From: Streptomyces narbonensis
GTDB taxonomy: Bacteria; Actinomycetota; Actinomycetes; Streptomycetales; Streptomycetaceae
Assembly (NCBI RefSeq): GCF_014649015.1
Contig: NZ_BMSF01000003.1
Location: forward strand, 248,001-312,000
Length of the DNA stretch: 64,000 nt
Reading direction: 5' to 3'
Numbering within the stretch: position 1 is the stretch's first letter; every line of letters starts with the position of its first letter. This document shows positions 40,773 to 49,595 of this stretch, piece by piece. Below the pieces are notes generated by a model. It was not told the DNA's origin and searched no databases. It worked only from the letters and a program-made list of their open reading frames with translations. Position numbers and translations under genes: made by a program.

Positions 40773-41753
40773 TCATGCCTTCACCAGTCCCTCGGACGCG
40801 CCGCCCAGCGCGAGGTAGACGTCCTCCAGGCTGGGCGTGGCCAGGGTGAAGTCGTCGAGCGCGGCGAAGGCGGCCCCGCCGGTGACGGTGGCGACGGCCG
40901 CACGGGCGGCGTCGGGGGCGAGCCGGAGGCTCCAGCGCCGTCCGGTCTCCTGGGCGAGTTCCCGCAGGGCGGCGACCTCGGGCAGCTGGAGCGGCGGCGC
41001 CTCGCGCCAGACCAGCTCGACGCGGACCTCTCCGGCGACGCGCTCCTTGAGTCCGGCGGGGGTGTCGCAGGCGATGACCCGGCCGCGGTCGAGGACGGCG
41101 ACGCGGTCGAGGACGGTCTCGGCCTCGATGACGTTGTGGGTGACGAGCAGGACGGTGGTGCCGTGCTCGGCGCGCCGCCGGTCGACGGCGGCCCAGACGG
41201 CCCGGCGGGCGACGGGGTCCATGCCGGTGGTGGGCTCGTCGAGGACGAGGACCTGCCGGTGGCCGACGAGCGCGGTGGCGAGGCAGGCGAGCCGCCGCTG
41301 GCCTCCGGAGAGCTTCTTGAGGGGGCGGCCGGCGAGCGCGGTGAGGCCGAGCTCCTCCAGGACGGCGTCCCGCTCGGCTCGCGCCTCCTGGGCTCCGAGC
41401 CCGCGCAGGCGTCCGGTGGTCTCGGCGGCGAGGGCGACGGTCAGCTCGTCGAGGGCGGTGGACTCCTGGCCGAGGTAGGCGAGGAGCCGGGCCGCGCGCT
41501 CCGGGTGGCGTACGAGGTCGTGGCCGAGGAGCTCGACGGAGCCGGAGTCGGGGCGCATGAGCCCGGTGAGCTGGCGGACGAGGGTGGACTTGCCGGCCCC
41601 GTTGGGTCCGAGCAGGCCGAAGATCTCACCGCCGCGCACGTCGAGGCTGATCCCGTCGGTGGCGCGCACCTCGGGTGTCGCGGGCGCGCCGCGCCTGCCG
41701 CGCGTGGCGGGGTACGTCTTGACCAGATCCCGCACCACGCACACCGTATTCAC
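40773..41753 (-). CDS. ABC transporter ATP-binding protein
   Basis: A 326-residue ABC-2-type ATPase. Seen: Walker A GPNGAGKST (~50-58), Q-loop LGQESTALDELTV, signature LSGGQRRLACLATAL, Walker B VLVLDEPTTGMDP and H-loop LVTHN. A C-terminal ~100-residue domain (EVRVELVWREAPPLQLPEVAAL) is the regulatory part typical of DrrA-like exporters. It works with the permease just downstream. The GTG at 41753 lies 11 bp after the stop of the NYN-domain gene, so the three are probably co-transcribed. Confidence 0.93.
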   Translation of the reverse strand: MNTVCVVRDLVKTYPATRGRRGAPATPEVRATDGISLDVRGGEIFGLLGPNGAGKSTLVRQLTGLMRPDSGSVELLGHDLVRHPERAARLLAYLGQESTALDELTVALAAETTGRLRGLGAQEARAERDAVLEELGLTALAGRPLKKLSGGQRRLACLATALVGHRQVLVLDEPTTGMDPVARRAVWAAVDRRRAEHGTTVLLVTHNVIEAETVLDRVAVLDRGRVIACDTPAGLKERVAGEVRVELVWREAPPLQLPEVAALRELAQETGRRWSLRLAPDAARAAVATVTGGAAFAALDDFTLATPSLEDVYLALGGASEGLVKA

Positions 41754-41764
41754 GGGGCAAGAGC

Positions 41765-43072
41765 CTACGTGGTCGCCGGGCCCGCTCCGGGCGCGGGGGC
41801 TTGTTCGGCGGCGGCCCGGACGTCGATCTCGCGCCAGAACCCGGCCCGGATGGCGTACCGGTCGTGCTCGTCGATCTGGTCGTCCTTGTGGGCGAGCAGA
41901 CCGAACCGTGCCGCGTAGCGGAGGAGTTCGCCGTCGATGCGGTGCGGGATGCGGGGGTAGAGGGTGGAGAGTTTCTGGACGTGGCTCTGCTCGGGGAGCC
42001 GCTCCATCCAGCGGCGGGCGAACACCTGCCCGACTTCGAAGGGGTCTCCGCCGACGGTCGTGATGTCCTCCTCGCGGTCCGCCCAGCGCTGCTCGGCGCT
42101 GGTGAGCAGGGCGAGGGTGGGCAGGGACGCGGTCTCGGCCGGCTCCCCGAGGGCGGAGGTGGCGGGGCGGTCGATCCAGCCCCGGTCGGAGGACCAGCGG
42201 AGCGCGCTCGCCCCCTGCGGCACCGGGGCGAGCGGCCCGCCCGGCCCGCCCGGCCCGCCCGGTCCGCGCAGTCCCGCGAGATCCTTGGGGGTGGGGACGC
42301 CCTTGCCCGCGCCCGGGGCGGGGACACTGTGGGCATGGCCGTTGGAGGAGGCGGGCGCCTCGGCCGGGCCCGGTCCACTCCCGTTCCGCGCGGCCGAAGC
42401 GGCCTCGGCGGCCCGTTCGGCGGAGGCCGCGAGGGCTGCCTCGGGCAGCGGCGCCGAGAGGATCGCGGCGATCTCGGGGCGCGGGGCGGGCGGGGGCGCG
42501 CAGATGCCGGTGAGGTCCCTGGCGCGGACGGCCCGGGTGATCCAGGTCCGGTCGAGGACCCGCCGCTCGTCGGCCTCGGCGACCAGGTCCTCGGACTGGT
42601 TGTAGTCGCCGTCGGCGGCCTGGACGGCCCACAGGTGGACGGCGACGCCGTGCTCCTTGGCGGACATGAGGCCGGGCAGCAGATCGCCGTCGCCGGTGAC
42701 GAGCACGATGTCGGAGCAGGCCCTGTTGCGGGCGAGCTCGGTCAGCTCGGTGTGCATGGCCGCGTCGACGCCCTTCTGCGCCCAGCGTCCGTCGCTCCTG
42801 GTCAGGGCGCCGAGCCGGACGGTGACCCGGGGCATCACGCGCAGCCTGCGGTGCTCGGGCTGGGGCACCCGGTCGGGTGCGCCGTCGAACCAGTAGATCC
42901 GCAGGAGGGGCAGCGCGGTCTCGGCCTCGGCGCGCTCACGCAGCTGCTGGATGAGCGCGGCGTGGTCGACGGCGATTCTGGAGCGGGCCGGTTCCCCGGC
43001 GAGGAGACTGGCAGCGGCGCCCAGCAGGTAGCCGGCGTCCACCAGGACGACGCAGCGGTCCACGTGTTCCAC
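41765..43072 (-). CDS. NYN-domain (PIN-like) protein
   Basis: A 435-residue protein with an N-terminal NYN/LabA-type PIN fold, usually a metal-dependent RNase. The acidic site shows Asp in CVVLVDAGYLLGAAA, GVDAAMHTEL and LVTGDGDLLPGL. The region ~200-300 is a Pro/Gly-rich linker with GPGGPGGPGGPL. A C-terminal helical domain (VGQVFARRWMERLP and HRIDGELLRYAARFG) resembles an OST-HTH/LOTUS-like RNA-binding module, which is only a suggestion. The GTG start at 43072 has an AAAGAGG site. Head of the ABC transporter operon. Confidence 0.85.
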   Translation of the reverse strand: MEHVDRCVVLVDAGYLLGAAASLLAGEPARSRIAVDHAALIQQLRERAEAETALPLLRIYWFDGAPDRVPQPEHRRLRVMPRVTVRLGALTRSDGRWAQKGVDAAMHTELTELARNRACSDIVLVTGDGDLLPGLMSAKEHGVAVHLWAVQAADGDYNQSEDLVAEADERRVLDRTWITRAVRARDLTGICAPPPAPRPEIAAILSAPLPEAALAASAERAAEAASAARNGSGPGPAEAPASSNGHAHSVPAPGAGKGVPTPKDLAGLRGPGGPGGPGGPLAPVPQGASALRWSSDRGWIDRPATSALGEPAETASLPTLALLTSAEQRWADREEDITTVGGDPFEVGQVFARRWMERLPEQSHVQKLSTLYPRIPHRIDGELLRYAARFGLLAHKDDQIDEHDRYAIRAGFWREIDVRAAAEQAPAPGAGPATT

Positions 43073-43310
43073 CCTCTTTCGGGAACCTCGGGGTCGGACT
43101 CGGGGGTCGGAAGGTGCTCCGTGTCTTCGTTCACTTCGAGTCTGCCCGACGGCCGCGGGCTTGACGGTCGGAACTGGATCATCGGCGTGGCGGATATCAC
43201 GTCCACCCGGCCCTTACGTTCCGTAATGATCCAAAATGCGGCCCCTTCTCGCGTGTGTGAATCTGACAGCGGCCCTGGCCCCTAGGTCCCTTTGAGGAGG
43301 CATCATCCCC

Positions 43311-43484
43311 ATGGCCAAGAACCGCAAGCAGGACCGTATGCAGCAGAAGGCGTCGGCAGCAGAGCGTGGCACCCAGCAGGCGCAGCAGTCCGCGATGGAG
43401 TCGCAGGCGGAGCAGCGCGCCGCCCAGGTGACCCCTGGTGACATGGCACGGAAGGGCCGTCAGAAGCGCTTCGGCCACAACTGA
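43311..43484 (+). CDS. 57-residue basic, Gln-rich protein
   Basis: A short gene encoding 57 residues, starting MAKNRKQDRMQQKASAAERG and ending MARKGRQKRFGHN. It has an excellent ribosome site (GAGGAGG, 10 nt before the ATG), good codon bias, and a strong terminator 14 bp after the stop, all supporting a real gene. It is highly charged and probably helical or disordered, with Lys/Arg at both ends and AQQSAMESQAEQRAAQ in the middle. There are no membrane or catalytic features. I know it only as a conserved small Streptomyces protein; nucleic-acid or ribosome binding is a guess from charge. Confidence 0.85.
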   Translation: MAKNRKQDRMQQKASAAERGTQQAQQSAMESQAEQRAAQVTPGDMARKGRQKRFGHN

Positions 43485-43498
43485 CGCGATCGACGGCA

Positions 43499-43532
43499 AA
43501 GGGGCGCGCCCGTGACGACGGGCGCGCCCCTT
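43499..43532. terminator. Strong bidirectional hairpin
   Basis: A perfect 15-bp stem, AAGGGGCGCGCCCGT with its complement, has loop GACG and lies between the 57-residue gene and convergent dnaE. Confidence 0.85.
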
Positions 43533-43560
43533 GCGCGTGCGGGCGAAGGAAGGCCGCCGG

Positions 43561-43650
43561 GCCGGCCGACGAGGGTCGGCCCGGCGGAAGGTCGGCCGAC
43601 CAAGGTCAGCCCGGAGGAAAGTCGGCCGACGAAGGTCAGCCGGCCAGGCA
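43561..43650. repeat. Three 30-bp tandem repeats reaching into dnaE
   Basis: The exact period is 30 bp (starts 43561, 43591 and 43621). Units share GTCGGCCGACxAAGGTCAGC. The third unit contains the dnaE stop codon at 43636-43638. Each unit can form a GGCCGAC/GTCGGCC hairpin, so they may help end dnaE transcription. Confidence 0.85.
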
Positions 43651-46600
43651 GGACGGGCCGAGCAGCACCTTCAGGTCGCCGAAGAGCGCCGGGTCGGCCG
43701 TCACCCGGTGCCGGTCGAGCCGGAGCACGGTCGTGGTCCGGGGGCCCTGGAGCTTGATCCGCACCTCGGTGTTGCCCTTGTGGTGCTTGAGGATCTCGCC
43801 GAGCCGGCTGACCATCGGCGGGGTCACCTTCACCGTCGGGATGGTGAGGATCACCGGCGCGTTGGTCCCGGCGTTCGACAGGTCGGGGACCATCAGCTCC
43901 ATGGCGACGAGCCGGGGCACGTCCTCGCGCTTGTCGAGCCGGCCCTTGACGAAGACGACCGTGTCCTCGACGAGCTGGGTGGAGACCAGCTGGTAGGTGG
44001 CCGGGAAGAACATGCACTCGATGGAGCCGGCCAGGTCCTCGACGGTGGCGATCGCCCAGGCGTTGCCCTGCTTGGTCATCTTGCGCTGGAGGCCCGAGAT
44101 GATGCCGCCGATGGTGACGACCGCGCCGTCGCTGTGCTCGCCGCCGGTGAGCTGCGAGATCGCCGCGTCCGTCTTGTCCGACAGGACGTGCTCGATGCCG
44201 AAGAGCGGGTGGTCGGAGACGTAGAGGCCGAGCATCTCGCGCTCCTGGGCGAGCAGGTAGGACTTCTCCCACTCGACGTCGGAGAACTCGACGTCGAGCC
44301 CGAAGCCGGGCTCGTCGCTCGTCTCCTCGCCCATGCCGCCGAAGAGGTCGAACTGTCCCTCGGCCTCCTTGCGCTTGACCGCGACCACGTTGTCGATCAT
44401 CGGCTCGTGGTGGGCGACCATGCCCTTGCGGGTGTGGCCCATCTCGTCGAAGGCGCCGGCCTTGATCAGCGACTCGATGGTCCGCTTGTTGCAGACGACG
44501 GCCTCGACCTTGTCGAGGAAGTCCGGGAAGGTGCTGTACTTCCCCTTCGCCTTGCGCGACTTGATGATCGACTCGACGACGTTCGTGCCGACGTTCCGCA
44601 CGGCGGAGAGGCCGAAGAGGATGACGTCGTCGCCCTGGGCGGCGAAGTTCGACTCGGACTCGTTCACGTTCGGCGGGAGCACCTTGATGCCCATGCGGCG
44701 GCACTCGTTGAGGTAGACGGCGGACTTGTCCTTGTCGTCCTTGACCGAGGTGAGCAGACCGGCCATGTACTCGGCGGGGTAGTTCGCCTTGAGGTAGGCG
44801 GTCCAGTAGGAGACCAGGCCGTACGCGGCGGAGTGCGCCTTGTTGAAGGCGTAGCCGGCGAAGGGGACCAGCACGTCCCAGAGTGCCTGGATCGCCTCGT
44901 CGCTGTAGCCGTTCTTCTTCGCGCCCTCCTGGAAGATGACGAAGTTCTTCGCCAGCTCCTCGGGCTTCTTCTTGCCCATCACGCGGCGCAGGATGTCGGC
45001 CTCGCCGAGCGAGTAGCCGGCGATGATCTGGGCGGCCTTCTGCACCTGCTCCTGGTACACGATCAGGCCGTAGGTGACCGCGAGCACCTCTTCGAGCGGC
45101 TTCTCCAGCTCGGGGTGGATCGGGGTGATCTCCTGCTGCTTGTTCTTGCGCAGGGCGTAGTTCGTGTGCGAGTTCATGCCCATCGGGCCCGGCCTGTACA
45201 GGGCGGACACGGCGGAGATGTCTTCGAAGTTGTCGGGCTTCATCAGCCGCAGCAGCGACCGCATGGGTCCGCCGTCGAACTGGAAGACGCCGAGGGTGTC
45301 ACCGCGGCAGAGCAGTTCGTACGTCTTGGGGTCGTCCAGCGGGAGGGCCAGGAGGTCGAGCTCGACGCCCTTGTTGGCCTTCACCATCTTGACGGCGTCG
45401 TCCATGATCGTGAGGTTCCTGAGGCCCAGGAAGTCCATCTTGATCAGGCCGAGCGACTCGCACTGGGGGTAGTCCCACTGCGTGATGGTGACGCCGTCCG
45501 TGTGCCGCACCCAGATCGGGGCGTGGTCGACGATGGGCTCGCTGGACATGATCACGCCGGCCGCGTGCACGCCCATCTGCCGGACCAGGCCCTCGACGCC
45601 CCGGGCGGTGTCGATGACCTTCTTGACGTCCGGCTCGTTCTCGTACATCGCGCGGATCTCGCCGGCCTCGCCGTAGCGCGGGTGCGAGGGGTCGGTGATG
45701 CCGTTGAGGTCGATGCCCTTGCCGAGGACGTCGGCGGGCATGGCCTTGGTGAGCCGGTCGCCCATGGCGTAGGGGTAGCCGAGGACGCGCGCGGAGTCCT
45801 TGATCGCGTTCTTCGCCTTGATCTTGCCGTAGGTGCCGATCATGGCGACCTTGTCGGAGCCGTACTTCTCCGTCACGTACCGGATCACCTCGACGCGCCG
45901 ACGCTCGTCGAAGTCGATGTCGACATCGGGCATGGAGACGCGCTCGGGGTTGAGGAAGCGCTCGAAGATCAGTCCGTGCGGGATCGGGTCGAGGTCGGTG
46001 ATGCCCATGGCGTACGCGACGATCGAGCCGGCCGCGGAGCCTCGGCCGGGGCCCACGGCGATGCCCTGCTTCTTCGCCCACATGATGAAGTCGGCGACGA
46101 CGAGGAAGTAGCCGGGGAAGCCCATCGAGATGATGGTGTCCATCTCGTACTCGACCTGCTTCATGCGGTCCTCGGGGATGCCCCCGGGGAAGCGGCGGTG
46201 CATGCCCCGCATGGTCTCCTCGCGGAACCAGGTCGTGTCGGTGTACCCCTCCGGGATGTCGAACTTCGGCATGAGGTTCTTCTCGACGAACATGCCGTCG
46301 GTGTTGATCTGCTCCGCGACCAGGAGGGTGTTGCGGCAGCCCTCCTGCCAGGCGTCCGAGGAGTCGATGGCGTACATCTCGTCCGTGGACTTGAGGTAGT
46401 AGCCGGTGCCGTCGAAGCGGAAGCGGTCCGGATCGGAGAGGTTCTTGCCGGTCTGGATGCAGAGCAGGGCGTCGTGCGCGGTCGACTCGTGCGCGTACGT
46501 GTAGTGCGAGTCGTTCGTGACGAGCGGCGGGATGCCGAGCTTCTTGCCGATCTCCAGGAGTCCGTCGCGGACGCGGCGCTCGATCTCGATGCCGTGGTCC

Positions 46601-47175
46601 ATCAGCTCCAGGAAGTACCGCTCCTTGCCGAAGATGTCCTGGTACTCGGAGGCGGCCTTCAGGGCCTCGTCGAACTGGCCGAGGCGGAGCCGGGTCTGGA
46701 GCTCTCCGGAGGGGCAGCCCGTGGAGGCGATGAGCCCCTCGGACCACTTCGAGATGGTCTCCTTGTCCATCCGGGGCCACTTCTGCAGCCAGCCCTCGGC
46801 GTACGCGTCGGAGGACAGCTTGAAGAGGTTGTGCAGTCCGGTGGAGTTCGCCGCCCAGATCGTCTTGTGGGTGTAACCGCCGGAACCGGAGACGTCGTCC
46901 CGCTTCTGGTGCGGCTGGCCCCACTGGATCTTGCGCTTGTTGCGCCGGGACTCGGGGGCGACGTACGCCTCGATGCCGATGATCGGGGTGACCCCGGCCT
47001 TCTTCGCCGAGTGGAAGAAGTCGTACGCCCCGTGCAGGTTGCCGTGGTCGGACATGGCGATATGGGTCATGCCCATCTCGTTGCACGCGTTGAACATGTC
47101 CTTGAGCCGCGCGGCACCGTCCAGCAGCGAGTACTGGGTGTGTACGTGGAGGTGCGTGAAGGGCGGCTTGGTCAC
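43636..47175 (-). CDS. dnaE: DNA polymerase III alpha subunit
   Basis: This is the replicative polymerase of the holoenzyme, 1179 residues (DnaE1 type). The N-terminal PHP domain starts FTHLHVHTQYSLLDG with metal-binding His residues intact. The C-family palm has AVGPGRGSAAGS and MPDVDIDFDERRR near 415. The helix-hairpin-helix part follows, and an internal clamp-binding motif QFDLF lies near 940. A C-terminal OB domain (AVVTIGGIISGLQRKMTKQG) ends the chain. The ATG at 47175 is supported by MTKPPFTHLHVH. No editing exonuclease domain is seen, so proofreading depends on PHP or a separate subunit. Confidence 0.98.
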   Translation of the reverse strand: MTKPPFTHLHVHTQYSLLDGAARLKDMFNACNEMGMTHIAMSDHGNLHGAYDFFHSAKKAGVTPIIGIEAYVAPESRRNKRKIQWGQPHQKRDDVSGSGGYTHKTIWAANSTGLHNLFKLSSDAYAEGWLQKWPRMDKETISKWSEGLIASTGCPSGELQTRLRLGQFDEALKAASEYQDIFGKERYFLELMDHGIEIERRVRDGLLEIGKKLGIPPLVTNDSHYTYAHESTAHDALLCIQTGKNLSDPDRFRFDGTGYYLKSTDEMYAIDSSDAWQEGCRNTLLVAEQINTDGMFVEKNLMPKFDIPEGYTDTTWFREETMRGMHRRFPGGIPEDRMKQVEYEMDTIISMGFPGYFLVVADFIMWAKKQGIAVGPGRGSAAGSIVAYAMGITDLDPIPHGLIFERFLNPERVSMPDVDIDFDERRRVEVIRYVTEKYGSDKVAMIGTYGKIKAKNAIKDSARVLGYPYAMGDRLTKAMPADVLGKGIDLNGITDPSHPRYGEAGEIRAMYENEPDVKKVIDTARGVEGLVRQMGVHAAGVIMSSEPIVDHAPIWVRHTDGVTITQWDYPQCESLGLIKMDFLGLRNLTIMDDAVKMVKANKGVELDLLALPLDDPKTYELLCRGDTLGVFQFDGGPMRSLLRLMKPDNFEDISAVSALYRPGPMGMNSHTNYALRKNKQQEITPIHPELEKPLEEVLAVTYGLIVYQEQVQKAAQIIAGYSLGEADILRRVMGKKKPEELAKNFVIFQEGAKKNGYSDEAIQALWDVLVPFAGYAFNKAHSAAYGLVSYWTAYLKANYPAEYMAGLLTSVKDDKDKSAVYLNECRRMGIKVLPPNVNESESNFAAQGDDVILFGLSAVRNVGTNVVESIIKSRKAKGKYSTFPDFLDKVEAVVCNKRTIESLIKAGAFDEMGHTRKGMVAHHEPMIDNVVAVKRKEAEGQFDLFGGMGEETSDEPGFGLDVEFSDVEWEKSYLLAQEREMLGLYVSDHPLFGIEHVLSDKTDAAISQLTGGEHSDGAVVTIGGIISGLQRKMTKQGNAWAIATVEDLAGSIECMFFPATYQLVSTQLVEDTVVFVKGRLDKREDVPRLVAMELMVPDLSNAGTNAPVILTIPTVKVTPPMVSRLGEILKHHKGNTEVRIKLQGPRTTTVLRLDRHRVTADPALFGDLKVLLGPSCLAG

Positions 47176-47433
47176 GGCGGGGGGCCTCCGAAAAAGTCTG
47201 CGGCGCGGAGCGCCTCGTACGGGGGTGGCGGTCGGGCGACGGGTGGGAGACAGGCTGCGGACAGTCTGGGGGGACAGCGTGGAAGTCTACGTCTCCGGAC
47301 TGACAGACGTCGGGCACTCGCGATTAGGGTCGCGCGTTGAGAGACACGGAACACGCTCCCCCTCGCGAGCTGGGGGGACCCCCAAATTGTCGTGAACATT
47401 CTCGCAGTACGTCCGGTACCAGGAGGCACCTCG

Positions 47434-48759
47434 ATGTCGGTCACCCAGCCCACCGTCGCGGAGCGCGGTGAGCACATCCTCGCCGTCTTCGACACCGCCT
47501 TCGGTGAGCTCCTCGCCGCCGACCCCGCCGCCTTCCGCGTCAAGTTCCGGAAGATGGCCGGCTCGGCCTTCGCCTTCTACCGGGGGACGGCCTGCCTCTT
47601 CTACTCGGACCTGGAGAAGGAGGCGCAGGGCGGGCCCTACCTCGACGAGCGCACCGGCCGGGTCTGGATCCACGGCGATCTGCACGCCGAGAACTTCGGC
47701 ACGTACATGGACGCCAACGGCCGGCTGATCTTCAACGTCAACGACTTCGACGAGGCGTACGTGGGCCCCTTCACCTGGGACCTGAAGCGGCTCGCCGCCT
47801 CGCTCGCCCTGATCGGATACGCGAAGGCGCTCAGCGACGAGCAGATCACCACGGGGGTCCGCATCTGTGCCGCCGCCTACCGCGAGCGGATCCACGCCCT
47901 CGCGACCGGCGCCGGCGAGGACGAGGTGCCGCCCTTCACCCTGGAGACCGCCGACGGGGCGCTGCTCGGGGCCCTGCGGGCCGCCCGGGCGCAGACCCGC
48001 TTCGGGTTGCTCGACTCGATGACCGAGATCCGCGACTTCGAGCGCCGCTTCGCGGCCGGCGGCGGGGCGATCGACCTGGACGCGGCCACCCGCTACAAGG
48101 TCCTGGCCGCCTTCGACGGCTATCTGGAGACCCTGCCGGAGGCCAGCCTGGTCCGCCCCGACTCGTACCGGGTGAAGGACGTCGTCGGGCGGCGCGGGAT
48201 CGGCATCGGCTCGGCCGGCCTGCCCTCGTACAACATCCTGCTGGAGGGGCACAGCGACGCCCTGGAGAACGACGTCGTGATCTATCTGAAGCAGGCGCAG
48301 ACCCCGGCGGTCTCCCGCCATGTCACGGACCCGGCGGTACGGGAGTACTTCCGGCACGAGGGCCATCGCACCGTGATCTCGCAGCGGGCGCTCCAGGCGC
48401 ACGCCGACCCGTGGCTGGGCTGGGCGGAGCTGGACGGGGCCGGGCAGCTGGTCGCCGAGGTCTCGCCGTACGCGGTGGACCTGGACTGGTCGGACATCGA
48501 CGACCTCGACGAGATCGCGGCGACCGTCGCGGACCTGGGCCGGGCGACGGCGACCATGCACGCGGCGGCGGACGAGTCGAGCGGGCACTCGCTGGTGCCG
48601 TTCTCGACGGAGCGGGCCATCGACGCGGCGATCGCCGCGGACGAGGAGGGCTTCGCCGACCTCCTGGTGGACTTCGCGCATGCCTACGGGGCCCGGGCGC
48701 GGGCCGACCACCAGATCTTCGTGGACCTCTTCCGCAACGGCCGGATCCCGGGGCTGTAG
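47434..48759 (+). CDS. DUF2252 family protein
   Basis: A 441-residue protein with a kinase-like (aminoglycoside phosphotransferase-type) fold. The catalytic-loop-like string VWIHGDLHAENFGTY (about 72-86) and the following NVNDFDEAYVGPFTWDLKRLA resemble HxD and DFG regions. A later GIGSAGLPSYNILLEG and VVIYLKQAQ would form the nucleotide lobe in permuted order. The substrate and activity are unknown. The ATG at 47434 has a perfect AGGAGG seven bases upstream. It is divergent from dnaE. Confidence 0.88.
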   Translation: MSVTQPTVAERGEHILAVFDTAFGELLAADPAAFRVKFRKMAGSAFAFYRGTACLFYSDLEKEAQGGPYLDERTGRVWIHGDLHAENFGTYMDANGRLIFNVNDFDEAYVGPFTWDLKRLAASLALIGYAKALSDEQITTGVRICAAAYRERIHALATGAGEDEVPPFTLETADGALLGALRAARAQTRFGLLDSMTEIRDFERRFAAGGGAIDLDAATRYKVLAAFDGYLETLPEASLVRPDSYRVKDVVGRRGIGIGSAGLPSYNILLEGHSDALENDVVIYLKQAQTPAVSRHVTDPAVREYFRHEGHRTVISQRALQAHADPWLGWAELDGAGQLVAEVSPYAVDLDWSDIDDLDEIAATVADLGRATATMHAAADESSGHSLVPFSTERAIDAAIAADEEGFADLLVDFAHAYGARARADHQIFVDLFRNGRIPGL

Positions 48760-48834
48760 GACCGGGCGACAGGCGCCACGGGGGCGGGGCGGGACGGTTC
48801 ACAGCCTGCCTTTAGCGACCCCTTACGGCACGAC

Positions 48835-49539
48835 ATGGCACACTCCACGACGATGGACATGGCAGTGACGCAGCTGAGGGCGCTGCGGGCGGCGTTCTTC
48901 ACGGCACTGGTCGTGACGCTGTCCGTGGCGTCCCACGTGCTGCTCTCCGGCGTGCCGCTACCGCTGGGGACGGTCGTCCCGGTCGCGGCCGGCGTCTTCG
49001 CCGTCGCCTACGCGCTGGCCGGCCGCGAGCGAGGCTTCGGCCCGATCGCCGGGCTCCTCGTCCCGCTCGAGCTGGCGGCCGACACTCTCTTCACCAGCGG
49101 ACAGGTGGTCTGTTACGGCGCCGCGGGCGGTCCGGTCGCCGGTTCGCTGCGCGCGGTCGGCGTGGAGGTCTTCTGCGGCGGCGCGGTGGGCGCGCCGCTG
49201 CCGGGCGTGGCCGCCCCCGCGAGCGGGACCGCGGCCGCCCTGCTCGACTCCCCCGACCCGGCGCTGCCGTGGCTGCTGCTCCTTGCGCACGTCGGTGTCG
49301 GGCTCGCGGCGGCTTCGTGGCTGCGCGGCGGGGAGCGGGCGCTGGCCCGGCTGCTCGGCGCGGTGGCCGCCTTCGCGTTCCGGCCGCTGCTGCTCGTGGC
49401 GGCCTTCTTCCGCGGCGGCGGTACGGCTCCGGGCCTCGCCGCCCGGCCCGCGGGACGGCCCCGGTCGTCCCGTGTCCGTCTTCTCGTGCACTCCGTGGGG
49501 CGGCGGGGGCCGCCGTTCCCGGGCTTCGCTCTCGTCTGA
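48835..49539 (+). CDS. Hypothetical membrane protein
   Basis: A 234-residue protein I do not recognise. It has about five hydrophobic segments: AFFTALVVTLSVASHVLLSGV, GTVVPVAAGVFAVAYALAG, AGLLVPLELAADTLFTSGQVV, LPWLLLLAHVGVGLAAASWL and LLGAVAAFAFRPLLLVAAFF. An Arg-rich cytosolic tail (RPAGRPRSSRVRLLVHS) follows. His in SVASHVLLSG and LLLAHVGVG recur at the starts of helices; a metal or haem role is possible but unproven. It is 56 bp upstream of the second DsbA-like gene on the same strand, so the two may be functionally linked. Confidence 0.75.
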   Translation: MAHSTTMDMAVTQLRALRAAFFTALVVTLSVASHVLLSGVPLPLGTVVPVAAGVFAVAYALAGRERGFGPIAGLLVPLELAADTLFTSGQVVCYGAAGGPVAGSLRAVGVEVFCGGAVGAPLPGVAAPASGTAAALLDSPDPALPWLLLLAHVGVGLAAASWLRGGERALARLLGAVAAFAFRPLLLVAAFFRGGGTAPGLAARPAGRPRSSRVRLLVHSVGRRGPPFPGFALV

Positions 49540-49595
49540 GCGACCCCGGCACAGCGGTTCCCCTCTCTTTCCCACCTTTCACGGAGATCACGATC

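Noticed and set aside
43531..47340. A 1269-codon plus-strand open frame opposite dnaE
   Set aside because: Antisense shadow of dnaE with no recognisable protein features.
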